Notes: generated by a model not told the origin, from the sequence alone. A stretch of 7,366 nucleotides of DNA from JTS-RE9 sp964649195 (GCA_964649195.1 CAZYPK010000208.1:1-7366); one strand, 5' to 3'. Positions 1 through 6,702 are shown, numbered from the stretch's first letter. Translations and numbers: made by a program.

Positions 1-37
1 GTTGAAGGACATACGTCGATGCCGATGAGACGGCTTG

Positions 38-154
38 TAGCGTTGTAGTATTAATACTTAATGGTTATTGCAGAAAGCAACGCCTCGTGCGGCGCGACAT
101 CTTTCCGAAATAGCCGTTAAGTAATAAGTATTAAGTAATAAGCATTCGCCTTTT
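38..154. repeat. AT-rich palindromic repeat element, left copy
   Basis: The outermost 23 bases (38-60) match the reverse complement of 7307-7329 exactly. The inner 47 bases (108-154) match the reverse complement of 7195-7241 with two mismatches. The element folds on itself: the arm at about 51-69 is complementary to 109-134, with wobble-type mismatches and a 7-base deletion relative to the right copy. The inner arm is four tandem heptamers, TAAGTAA/TAAGTAT/TAAGTAA/TAAGCAT (118-145). The outer end contains the perfect 12-base palindrome AGTATTAATACT (47-58). The GC-rich loop (about 70-104) is unlike the loop of the right copy and has its own small hairpin (81-94). A further 19-base unit at 139-157 is repeated imperfectly at 158-176. 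It lies 22 bases past the stop of the tetraheme gene and could form the 3' hairpin of the operon transcript. No transposase is present and no target-site duplication is visible. Confidence 0.85.
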
Positions 155-176
155 CATTAAGCATTCGCTCTTTTCT

Positions 177-1199
177 TCACGGCTGCGTCTTGCCTTTGTA
201 CGTCTCAGGCTTGGGAATCAGCTTGTCGATTGCCGCCAGCTTCGAGCCGTCGTGTTCCTCGGCCACCGCACGCGCCACCGCGCCGATCTTGCCGGGCAGT
301 TCAACCAGCACCGCTTCGCTGAGGATCAACGAACCATCGGCGCGGCGATTAAAGCCCTTGACCATCTCGCTGACCTGCGGGATGTCCTGCGCCGCCAGGA
401 TTTCATCGATGGCCGTCATCGCGTTGCGGATGCGGTTGAGGATCGCGGCGCGGTAGTGGCCCTTCTCGGTGATCTTGCCCGCCGCGTGCAGGCTCATTTC
501 CAGATCGACGAGCTTGCCGATGACATACAGAATCCGCTTGCGCTGCTGCGTGGTGTCCTTGTTGGTTTCGCTGTTGAAGTAGTTGTGCTTCACTTCGCCG
601 TGCGACCAGGAGACCAGCTCGAAATCGCTGGAGGTCTTGTGGCCGCCGACGTTGACGATCTGCTCGTTGGGCACCAGGTGGCAGGAGAAGCAGTTCTTGG
701 CGATGAGATAGACGCGATCCTTGCGGATCATGCCGGCCAGGTCGGATTTCTTGTGGCGCTCCGTGCGGTGGGCCGCGTCTTCGGTGTCCTTGGTCTTGCC
801 TGCGCCGTAGTCGTTGTGCAGCTTGACCCAGTCGGCGCTGGGGCCGTGGCATGATTCGCAGGAGACGCCGGAGATGGTGGAGAGATCGGTCGGATCATCG
901 CCCTTGGCGGTGGAGTGGCATTCGATGCACATGCCGGTCCGGCGATAGGTGCGGGTGATGCCCAGCTTGTCGGCAATGACCCGGCCATCCCGCAGCTTGT
1001 CCAGCGAGCGGAAGTGAGCCGTATGCTCCCACGCGGCGGCTTCCTTCTGATGACAACTGGCGCAGTTGCCGCCGGTGGCGCCGTTGCCCAGCACCTTCTT
1101 GTGATCAATCTCGATGATCTGCGCCGATGCGGATGCGGAAAAGCTCATCGCAACAGCCATTGCGAGAAGCGACGACGAAATACGAATGGTGTTCATCAT
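177..1199 (-). CDS. Exported tetraheme cytochrome c, cytochrome c554-like
   Basis: This 340-residue protein begins with a typical Sec signal peptide: a short basic start, a hydrophobic core, then small residues ending ASA before QIIE, so cleavage is likely after about residue 26. Four heme-attachment motifs follow: CASCH (46-50), CIECH (91-95), CESCH (114-118) and CFSCH (170-174). The CESCHGP context and the early W-x2-T-x-H pattern resemble the cytochrome c554 / multiheme C554 family, which carries electrons in the periplasm. The C-terminal half (about 190-340) has no heme motif and looks mostly helical, making the protein longer than classical c554. Start choice: the reading frame is open up to 1256, but that extension translates the CAAATNN heptamer repeat. 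The paired ATGs at 1199 and 1196 are preceded by AGAGG (1209-1213) and GAAGG (1202-1206), so either is possible. It is last in the putative operon, 229 bases after the reductase. Substrate and partners are not determinable from sequence; electron exchange with the upstream five-heme protein is inference. Confidence 0.88.
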   Translation of the reverse strand: MMNTIRISSSLLAMAVAMSFSASASAQIIEIDHKKVLGNGATGGNCASCHQKEAAAWEHTAHFRSLDKLRDGRVIADKLGITRTYRRTGMCIECHSTAKGDDPTDLSTISGVSCESCHGPSADWVKLHNDYGAGKTKDTEDAAHRTERHKKSDLAGMIRKDRVYLIAKNCFSCHLVPNEQIVNVGGHKTSSDFELVSWSHGEVKHNYFNSETNKDTTQQRKRILYVIGKLVDLEMSLHAAGKITEKGHYRAAILNRIRNAMTAIDEILAAQDIPQVSEMVKGFNRRADGSLILSEAVLVELPGKIGAVARAVAEEHDGSKLAAIDKLIPKPETYKGKTQP

Positions 1200-1201
1200 G
1201 A

Positions 1202-1213
1202 CCTTCGACCTCT
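1202..1213 (-). promoter_or_regulatory. Ribosome binding site(s) of the tetraheme cytochrome gene
   Basis: On the minus strand AGAGG (1209-1213) lies 9 bases before the ATG at 1199. GAAGG (1202-1206) lies 5 bases before the ATG at 1196. Together they fix the start to this ATG pair and rule out the upstream in-frame ATG at 1256. Confidence 0.6.
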
Positions 1214-1232
1214 TAGGAAGGTGAACGGGAAG

Positions 1233-1274
1233 CAAATCACAAATTTCAAACCACAAATTTCAAATCTCAAATCC
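1233..1274. repeat. Six tandem heptamers, consensus CAAATNN
   Basis: Six uninterrupted 7-base units read on the plus strand: CAAATCA, CAAATTT, CAAACCA, CAAATTT, CAAATCT, CAAATCC. The invariant part is CAAA. The array sits 34 bases upstream of the tetraheme gene start, inside the 229-base gap. A 7-base unit is not codon-sized, and translation across it gives the spurious N-terminal extension of the downstream gene. Confidence 0.85.
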
Positions 1275-1296
1275 AGCATTTCCTGCATCCGCAAAC

Positions 1297-1313
1297 CCGC
1301 CCCTTCGGAGCGG
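1297..1313 (-). other. GC-rich hairpin in the reductase/tetraheme gap
   Basis: In the minus-strand RNA, CCGCTCC, loop GAA, then GGGGCGG forms a 7-pair stem with one G-U pair. It is followed by GUUUGCGG rather than a real U-tract, so it is not a convincing intrinsic terminator. It could be an mRNA processing or stability element, or repeat debris. Confidence 0.5.
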
Positions 1314-1341
1314 CGCTAAACTGTCCACTGTCCCGCAGACG

Positions 1342-1359
1342 CGCAGCGAGGACGCTGCG
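1342..1359. other. 7-bp perfect hairpin in the reductase/tetraheme gap
   Basis: CGCAGCG, loop AGGA, CGCTGCG is a perfect 7-bp stem with a 4-base loop. It lies between the G-rich repeat and the GC hairpin at 1297-1313. There is no adjacent T-tract, so termination is not supported. Confidence 0.5.
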
Positions 1360-1368
1360 GCTACGAAT

Positions 1369-1428
1369 CCCTTGTCCCCTGTCTTCTGTCCCCTGCTCCT
1401 GCCCCTGCCCCTGCCGCTGTCCCTTCCC
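1369..1428. repeat. Pyrimidine-strand tandem repeat, heptamers changing to hexamers; G-rich on the transcribed sense
   Basis: On the plus strand, 1369-1396 is four heptamers (CCCTTGT, CCCCTGT, CTTCTGT, CCCCTGC). From 1397 to 1420 the unit shortens to hexamers of the CCCTGC type. The array starts directly beyond the reductase stop codon at 1429-1431. On the minus strand, which is the sense of the operon, it holds several runs of three or four G separated by 2 to 10 bases, so weak G-quadruplex formation in the RNA is possible. Confidence 0.7.
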
Positions 1429-2712
1429 CTACGCATCCAGCACCAGTTTCGTTTTCGGAACCGCAACGCATGTCAGGCAGGAACCTTTTTCCGGAGCGGC
1501 GCCGGGCGGTGTCGAGTAACTCACATCGCCTTCCTTCACCGCCGTCAGGCACGTGCCGCAGTTGCCGGCCCGGCAACCGAAGTCCATGGTGATGCCGTTC
1601 TTCTCGCCGAACTCCAGCAGCGTGCCCGAGGCCGCGGTCCATGTGCAGGTGCGGTTGCTCTTGGCGAACACGATTTCAAATCCCGCCGCCGCGGCACCCG
1701 CCGTTTCCACCGGTGCGGGCTCTTCCTTCTTCATCTTCTTGATGCTCGCCGGCCCGAACGCTTCGTAATGCACGCGATCTTCAGGCACGCCCCATTCTTC
1801 CAGGCCGGGCACCACCGATTCCATCATCGGCGGCGGACCGCAGAGATAAAAATCAAAATTATTCGAAGGCAGCACCCGCTTGAACAGATCGATGCTCACC
1901 CGCTCGCCATGGTGATAGTCGCGGTCCTTCACATCCTTGCCATCCGGGTTGCTGTAGCAGACGTGCAGCGTCAGTTTCTCGTGCAGTTTGTCGATCTCCT
2001 CCAGATGGGCCTTCATCGGATGCTCTTTGCTGTTGCGGACACCCAGGAAAAAGTGCACCTGCCGTTTGAGCGTGCCGTCGGCGACGAGGGTGTTGAGCAT
2101 CGAGAGCACCGGCGTGATGCCGATGCCGCCGCCGATGAGCACGATGGGTCCGGTGGCGTCGAGATCGAGGAAAAAGTGGCCGCCCGGAGCGCGGACATCG
2201 AGGATGTCGCCTTCCTTCACATGATCGTGAAAAAAGTTGGAGCTGAGCCCCGGCGGAATCTCCGGCTTGCCGCGAGGAGCCGGGCAGCGCTTGATCGAGA
2301 CACGGTAATACTCGCCGCGCGGACCATCGCTCAGCGAGTAACAGCGGACGATCGGCTTGTCCTTGCCGGGGATGTTCAGTTGAAAGGTCAGATACTGCCC
2401 CGGCTTGAACCCGGGCAGCGGCTTGCCATCGTGCGGCCGCAGGTAAAACGAACAGACATCGCCCGGCTCCGGCTCGCGCTTGAACACCTCAAACTTGCGC
2501 CAGCCGTTCCAACTCGCCACCGCATCCTGCGTCTTCTTCGCCGCGGCGCGCACGACATCGATGCGCTCCTGAATCAGCTTCAGCGACAGCGCCTGCGTCC
2601 GCCTTTCACGCGCCAGCCGAAGCATCGAGCCGAAGACAAAAAGCAACCCCTGCACCGCCACAAGAGCGATGACCACGGCGCCTGCGATCATGATGAACGA
2701 TTGGGAAAACAT
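1429..2712 (-). CDS. Membrane-anchored NAD(P)H reductase: TM, FAD domain, NAD domain, C-terminal [2Fe-2S] ferredoxin
   Basis: This 427-residue protein has an N-terminal transmembrane helix (about 5-28) and a charged helical linker (about 30-70). A ferredoxin-reductase-type FAD domain follows, with RCYS at 123-126. The NAD(P)-binding domain has GGGIGITP (194-201) and CGPPPMM (291-297), then HYEAFGP. After a Pro/Ala/Lys linker comes a plant-type [2Fe-2S] domain with C-x4-C-x2-C at 380, 385 and 388 and a fourth ligand most likely at Cys415. The stretch with SNFFHDHVKEGD and HYEAFGP resembles flavohemoprotein-type reductase modules. The domain order differs from NqrF (TM, [2Fe-2S], FAD, NAD), although the membrane anchor is similar. 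Role: hydride from NAD(P)H to FAD, then single electrons to the cluster; the acceptor is unknown. Start: the frame is open to 2835, but residues before this ATG are translated heptamer repeat. No good Shine-Dalgarno precedes 2712. An alternative ATG lies at 2691. Confidence 0.85.
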   Translation of the reverse strand: MFSQSFIMIAGAVVIALVAVQGLLFVFGSMLRLARERRTQALSLKLIQERIDVVRAAAKKTQDAVASWNGWRKFEVFKREPEPGDVCSFYLRPHDGKPLPGFKPGQYLTFQLNIPGKDKPIVRCYSLSDGPRGEYYRVSIKRCPAPRGKPEIPPGLSSNFFHDHVKEGDILDVRAPGGHFFLDLDATGPIVLIGGGIGITPVLSMLNTLVADGTLKRQVHFFLGVRNSKEHPMKAHLEEIDKLHEKLTLHVCYSNPDGKDVKDRDYHHGERVSIDLFKRVLPSNNFDFYLCGPPPMMESVVPGLEEWGVPEDRVHYEAFGPASIKKMKKEEPAPVETAGAAAAGFEIVFAKSNRTCTWTAASGTLLEFGEKNGITMDFGCRAGNCGTCLTAVKEGDVSYSTPPGAAPEKGSCLTCVAVPKTKLVLDA

Positions 2713-2722
2713 TTCAAATCGG

Positions 2723-2815
2723 TTCCGAGTTTCGAGTTCCGGGTTCCGGGTTCCGAGTTCCATGAAAGCGATCGTTGCATCGCAACTCGGAACTCGAAAC
2801 TCGGAACTCGGAACT
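2723..2815. repeat. Inverted repeat with tandem-heptamer arms between porin and reductase genes
   Basis: The left arm (2723-2757) is five heptamers: TTCCGAG, TTTCGAG, TTCCGGG, TTCCGGG, TTCCGAG. The right arm (2784-2811) is four of the inverted type: AACTCGG, AACTCGA, AACTCGG, AACTCGG. The best pairing is 2723-2743 with 2784-2804, 20 of 21 bases. The centre holds a second small stem, GCGAT/ATCGC (2768-2783). The element fills almost all of the 110-base gap between the porin stop and the reductase start, so the operon RNA would carry a long hairpin here. Confidence 0.85.
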
Positions 2816-2822
2816 TCACGCA

Positions 2823-4421
2823 CTAGAACTTCCACCGATACTCCACCCGCACGCCGGCGAGGTCGTCGTTGTTTTCGCGCCAGGCGTAGATGGCGTCGAA
2901 GCGGAGGATCATGGCGTTGTTGATGGGGATCTGCACCCGCATCCCGACGCCGATCTCGTTGCCGCCGGGAGCGCCCTCATCGCCGTCGCGGTTCTGGGCG
3001 GCGACTTCAAAGACGATCTGCTTGTCGAGGTCGAAGAGGTATTGGATGCCCAGCGCGCCGCCGACGGCATCGTGACCATCGTCGGTCATTTTCGGGAAGC
3101 CGGTGAGTCCGTCGGTTTCAAAGACGATGCCGGTGTTCTTGAGGATGCCGCCCGCCCCGCCGTCGCGTGCCAGGCTCTGCGGCTTGTCGAAGCCGACGAA
3201 CAGGTTGAGGTAGGGCACCAGGGTGGAAGGCAGGTGGGTGACGAAGGAATTTTCGATGAGGATGATGAAGCCGTCGGCGGTCTGCTGAGCGCCGCCGTTG
3301 GGGTTCTGTCCGATGTTGCCGACGATGCGGACGGAGTTGGAGAGCCATCCGCCGTAGCGTCGGGTGAAGCCCGCGGTGAGATTGTGGTAGCTGCCGCCGA
3401 AGCCGGAGTTGTCATCGGTGTATCCGTAGCCCAATTCGAGGTAGCCTTCGAGCATTTCAAAGAAGCCGGTGATGCCGTAGAGATGGACGGCTGAATCGGC
3501 GCCGGGCACCGCGCCGGTGGTGACTTTGTCCCAGCCGGCGAAGAAGGTGATGTCGAAGTTGCTGATCTGGAGCGCGGTCGAGTGTTGCGCGGGGATGGTG
3601 AACGCGACGCCGGTGAAGGCATCCTCGACCCAGACGCCGTTCTGGAAGAGCAGGGGGATGAGTCCGACGGCGAAGGGGATGTCGAAGGTGGCGCGGGTGT
3701 TGGTCAGGCCGGACCAGATGGAGCCGATGTCGCCTTCGAAGAAGAGGGCATCGACGTTGCCGTCGAGCTTGAAGCGGTTTTCATCATCGCCGTCACCGCC
3801 CAGCTCGACGCGGTTGAAGCTGCCGTTTTTATCGAAGGGCCGGAGGAAGGCATGGATGCGTTCAGTGCCGGTGATGCCGAAATCGACATCGAGATTCAGG
3901 CGGGTGGCGACGAGCGCGGTTTCGCGCTGGCCGTTGTCGTTGTAGGCGAAGGCGGTGCGCCAGTCGCCATAGACATAAAGGTGCGGGGCGATGGGGTTTT
4001 TGTCGCCGAGGATGTTGGCCATCGGCTGGAAGGGGCCGGACTGGTATAGCTCGCGTCCCAGTTCCAGGAGCGGCCGCTGCGTCTTCACCGCCGTCTTGGC
4101 ACCGTAAATGTCAAGCTGGGCCTTGGCGTCGTATGGCACATCGTCATAGCTGGGATCGGGGCTGAACACCCCTGGATCAAAAGGCACCGGCATCGCTTCA
4201 GGCGACATCCGCGGCGGCGAGGTGTCGTGGTGATGAAGCTGGCTGGCGATCTTCTCATCGTTGGCCAGCGCGAACAGCTTCGCATACTGCGATGCCGGCG
4301 CAGGCAGGCCCGTAAAGGATGATCCCCATGCCGCCGTGCCCGTCACCATCGCCGCGCAAGCCGCGCCGCAGCAGGCTGCGCCCCTGCGCTTCAGCGATCC
4401 CGACTTGGCCCTGGATTTCAT
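2823..4421 (-). CDS. Outer-membrane beta-barrel (porin-like) protein
   Basis: This 532-residue protein has a basic N-terminus (KSRAKSGSLKRR) and an Ala-rich hydrophobic core, consistent with a signal peptide. A soluble N-terminal segment of roughly 110 residues follows, rich in Pro and Asp and carrying HHH at 63-65. The rest is alternating hydrophobic/polar strands with many Gly and aromatic residues and short Asp/Asn/Gly turns, ending in the aromatic residue F (YRWKF), as expected of proteins assembled by the BAM machinery. It has no CxxCH motif. The Cys cluster in the signal region lacks a proper lipobox, so it is probably not a lipoprotein. Start: the ATG at 4421 has GGAG 7 bases upstream (4429-4432), better than an upstream GTG at 4454. 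It sits 67 bases after the five-heme gene and 110 bases before the reductase. By analogy with porin-cytochrome conduits it could hold or contact a multiheme cytochrome, but no sequence family assignment is claimed; it could equally be a substrate channel. Confidence 0.8.
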   Translation of the reverse strand: MKSRAKSGSLKRRGAACCGAACAAMVTGTAAWGSSFTGLPAPASQYAKLFALANDEKIASQLHHHDTSPPRMSPEAMPVPFDPGVFSPDPSYDDVPYDAKAQLDIYGAKTAVKTQRPLLELGRELYQSGPFQPMANILGDKNPIAPHLYVYGDWRTAFAYNDNGQRETALVATRLNLDVDFGITGTERIHAFLRPFDKNGSFNRVELGGDGDDENRFKLDGNVDALFFEGDIGSIWSGLTNTRATFDIPFAVGLIPLLFQNGVWVEDAFTGVAFTIPAQHSTALQISNFDITFFAGWDKVTTGAVPGADSAVHLYGITGFFEMLEGYLELGYGYTDDNSGFGGSYHNLTAGFTRRYGGWLSNSVRIVGNIGQNPNGGAQQTADGFIILIENSFVTHLPSTLVPYLNLFVGFDKPQSLARDGGAGGILKNTGIVFETDGLTGFPKMTDDGHDAVGGALGIQYLFDLDKQIVFEVAAQNRDGDEGAPGGNEIGVGMRVQIPINNAMILRFDAIYAWRENNDDLAGVRVEYRWKF

Positions 4422-4428
4422 TGTCTCG

Positions 4429-4432
4429 CTCC
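4429..4432 (-). promoter_or_regulatory. Ribosome binding site of the beta-barrel gene
   Basis: GGAG on the minus strand lies 7 bases before the ATG at 4421. This supports that start over the in-frame GTG at 4454, which lies inside the intergenic hairpin. Confidence 0.6.
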
Positions 4433-4449
4433 GCGAAGAGGATGCGAAA

Positions 4450-4471
4450 CCCACGCACGGGAGTGCGTGGG
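4450..4471 (-). other. Strong hairpin between five-heme cytochrome and beta-barrel genes
   Basis: CCCACGCAC, a four-base loop and GTGCGTGGG form a perfect 9-bp stem. In the minus-strand RNA the flanking AAA and UUU can extend it by three pairs across a bulged G. The downstream sequence is UUUCGC, too short a U-tract for an efficient intrinsic terminator. Its position 18 to 39 bases after the stop of the first gene suggests a partial attenuator or an RNase barrier that sets the cytochrome:porin ratio; that role is inference. Confidence 0.65.
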
Positions 4472-4488
4472 CTTTGATTGCTTTTTGA

Positions 4489-6639
4489 TCACTTCACTTC
4501 AAACTCGACCGCGTATGGATGGATGTCGAGCATCCATTCGTTCATCATCTGTTCCATTTCCTTCGTGGCCCCGACGAACCGCATGAAATAGATCGGTTCC
4601 GCACGGCTGCGCATGCGCACCGACATCCGGTACTTGCCCGGCTTCTTGAGCAGATGGCCCGGCACGCTGTAACTCGCCTTGCGGCTCGACAGCGGCGGAA
4701 TGCTGCGGCCTTCCATGCGGATGAACGGCGGATGGTTCATCACCGTGATCGGGAAGCCCGACGGCCGAATGAACGGCAACTGATCGATGTCCACGTTGAT
4801 GGGCAGGTACATCTCGCGGTCCGTGCCCTTGACATTCGTCGTCAAAAACTTCGTCTGGAAGTTCACCAGTTGATCATCGTGCTTGATCCTCCCCGCCGCG
4901 ACCTCCAGCGAGTGCAGGTCGGCCATGTCACCGTTCTTATCGACGTAGCCCGTTTCCCAGATGTTCTTGCCATCGGGATCGACCAGGGCGACGTTCACCC
5001 AAATCTCCGGTTGAGCGCCCAGCGAGCCCGAGGGCAGGTTGTGGCCCGGATCGGTGTTGGTGATCACGTAATGGAACTTGAGACCCTTGCCCAGCGCGGG
5101 CTTGCCGGCGAAGAAAGGACCATCGATGCGCGAACCATTCTCCATCACCTGCCTGCGGTGCTCCTTCTTGAGATTCAGCAGCTTGATGTTTTCATCGACG
5201 ATGGTGCGGGCATCTTCGCGGTCGAACACATCAGCCCACTCGGGCGGGAACTCGACCTTGACCTCGCCGTTGTCCACCTTCTCCTCGAACTCGGGCGTGC
5301 CCCAGCCGGCGCGGTGGTCGAACTTGAGCCAGGATTCCATCTTCCATTTTTCCGCCTTGATGTTGTGCGGGAAGATGCCCGGATGGGCGATCGGGTAGCC
5401 GGGGCCGTAGAAGGAGTGGTTGGTGTGCTTGCGCATCGGCGTGGGCTTGCCGTTGACGATGGCGGCGGGCGCCATGTCGTAGCCCGCGGCGATGCCCGGC
5501 ACCTTGCCGGTGTGGCAGTCCTGACAGGTCGTGCCTGATTTCATGGATGGCGAAGCGCGGTACTGATCCCACACCACCTCGAGCTTGATGCCCGGATGCA
5601 CCGCAACCTGATGGCAGGAGACGCAGAACTCGCTCTTGCTGATCTGCTCGAACTGGATGGCCGGCTGGTGCACCTTCATCGCCGGCCCCTTCTTGTCGCC
5701 CACCGCATCGAGCGTCGGCGTGGTCTTGAGCAGCTCGCGAAGGGTGGAGCCATCGCCCGAGCCATACACGGCAGCGTGAATGTTGCCCGGCTCGATGCGG
5801 CGGGAACCGTTGACCTTGTTGTATTCCGTGCTCACCCGGTGGCAGGTGATGCAGGTCACGCCTTCGCGCGACACCTGCGACCGCTCCCACAGCGGCATCT
5901 CGCGCGGCTCGCCCATCGTCGTGCCCACGCTCGCATGGCACCGCATGCAGAAATAGCCCACCGTGCCTTGCGACAACTCGCTGATCCGCTGCTCGAACTT
6001 GTGGAACATCGGCGAGATCGACGCATACGCATGGTTGCTCACACGCCACTGGTCGTAAATCTGCCTGTGACACGTCGCGCACTGGCTGGCGCTGGGATAG
6101 GGCGTCGAATCAAACAGCTTCGCGTGCGGATCATCCCCCTCCTTGAGCGGCCCCTTCTTGTCATCCGGGGCGTCCGGGGCATCAGGCTTCACTGACGGCT
6201 TCACCGGCTTGGAGTCATCCTCATCATCGAGCAGGTCCGGTTTCTTCGGCGGCGTCGGTTTCTTCGGCGGCGGAACATCATCCTCATCATCCAGAAGACT
6301 CGGCTTCTTCGGCTCAGGCTTCTTGGGCGGCGGAACATCGTCCTCATCATCGAGCAGACTCGGCTTCTTCTTGTCATCCGCCTTGGGCTTGGGCGCGGGG
6401 ACATCCAGGTCCTCATCATCCAATAGACCGCCTTTCCTGGGCGCCTCCTTCTTCGGTTCCTCCTTCTTCACCGGCGGCTTGACATCCTCATCATCCAGCA
6501 GACCGCCGGCCAGCACGGGACCAAGGCCCAGCGCCGCGCCGACCAGAAGCATCATGATCGCCGGCGCAAAGGACCAGAACGAAACGCGCGGCACAGCGGC
6601 GGATGAGCGATTCCGGGGGTTCCGGGCACTGGTTTTCAT
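4489..6639 (-). CDS. Exported pentaheme cytochrome c with N-terminal LLDDED repeats
   Basis: This 716-residue protein starts at an ATG with a strong GGAGG 5 bases upstream. Signal peptide: a basic start, then a hydrophobic core (about 20-42) ending VLA before GGLLDDED, so cleavage is likely near residue 44. Residues 45-165 are a low-complexity region in which LLDDED occurs five times (47, 72, 95, 115, 136), separated by Pro/Lys-rich linkers. Five heme motifs follow: CATCH (187-191), CMRCH (231-235), CITCH (263-267), CVSCH (339-343), CQDCH (372-376). Their contexts (CHxxxxDQW, EGVTCITCH) resemble the multiheme cytochrome c554 family. The C-terminal 300 residues lack hemes and look beta-rich (GHNLPSG, then strands with WVNVALVDPDGK), as seen in several large multiheme cytochromes. 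It is first in the operon, just after the candidate promoter. Periplasmic or cell-surface electron transfer is the likely role; enzymatic activity on a nitrogen or sulfur compound cannot be excluded. Confidence 0.88.
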   Translation of the reverse strand: MKTSARNPRNRSSAAVPRVSFWSFAPAIMMLLVGAALGLGPVLAGGLLDDEDVKPPVKKEEPKKEAPRKGGLLDDEDLDVPAPKPKADDKKKPSLLDDEDDVPPPKKPEPKKPSLLDDEDDVPPPKKPTPPKKPDLLDDEDDSKPVKPSVKPDAPDAPDDKKGPLKEGDDPHAKLFDSTPYPSASQCATCHRQIYDQWRVSNHAYASISPMFHKFEQRISELSQGTVGYFCMRCHASVGTTMGEPREMPLWERSQVSREGVTCITCHRVSTEYNKVNGSRRIEPGNIHAAVYGSGDGSTLRELLKTTPTLDAVGDKKGPAMKVHQPAIQFEQISKSEFCVSCHQVAVHPGIKLEVVWDQYRASPSMKSGTTCQDCHTGKVPGIAAGYDMAPAAIVNGKPTPMRKHTNHSFYGPGYPIAHPGIFPHNIKAEKWKMESWLKFDHRAGWGTPEFEEKVDNGEVKVEFPPEWADVFDREDARTIVDENIKLLNLKKEHRRQVMENGSRIDGPFFAGKPALGKGLKFHYVITNTDPGHNLPSGSLGAQPEIWVNVALVDPDGKNIWETGYVDKNGDMADLHSLEVAAGRIKHDDQLVNFQTKFLTTNVKGTDREMYLPINVDIDQLPFIRPSGFPITVMNHPPFIRMEGRSIPPLSSRKASYSVPGHLLKKPGKYRMSVRMRSRAEPIYFMRFVGATKEMEQMMNEWMLDIHPYAVEFEVK
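6217..6501 (-). repeat. In-gene repeat encoding five LLDDED motifs
   Basis: This coding repeat lies within the pentaheme cytochrome gene. Motif-to-motif spacing is 25, 23, 20 and 21 residues. The third and fourth units (DNA 6301-6360 and 6241-6300) agree at 47 of 60 bases. The linkers alternate KK with P runs, so the region is a series of acidic blocks on a basic, extended stalk. Confidence 0.9.
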
Positions 6640-6644
6640 GATTT

Positions 6645-6649
6645 CCTCC
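6645..6649 (-). promoter_or_regulatory. Strong Shine-Dalgarno of the pentaheme cytochrome gene
   Basis: GGAGG on the minus strand lies 5 bases before the ATG at 6639. It is the best ribosome binding site in the window and decides the start over an in-frame ATG at 6690. Confidence 0.8.
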
Positions 6650-6702
6650 GTCAGCAGAGTACGGATCGCTTGCGGTGAAGGGTGCGGCAAACAGGCTGAA
6701 GT

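Noticed and set aside
1..37. Possible gene ends at the window edges (1-37 and 7330-7366)
   Set aside because: Too short to show a reading frame or motif; nothing callable.
38..154. CRISPR, integron attC or retron msr/msd origin for the palindromic element
   Set aside because: There are no regularly spaced spacers, no attC core sites, and no cas, integrase or reverse transcriptase gene in the window.
1372..2826. Long plus-strand reading frame opposite the reductase
   Set aside because: It is an antisense shadow of a clearly conserved reductase, rich in His/Arg/Ala as expected of GC-rich antisense frames, and it runs through repeat DNA at both ends.
2823..4421. Lipoprotein signal in the beta-barrel protein (Cys cluster near residues 17-22)
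   Set aside because: The residues before the Cys do not fit a lipobox (no Leu/Val at -3), and the C-terminus fits an integral beta-barrel.
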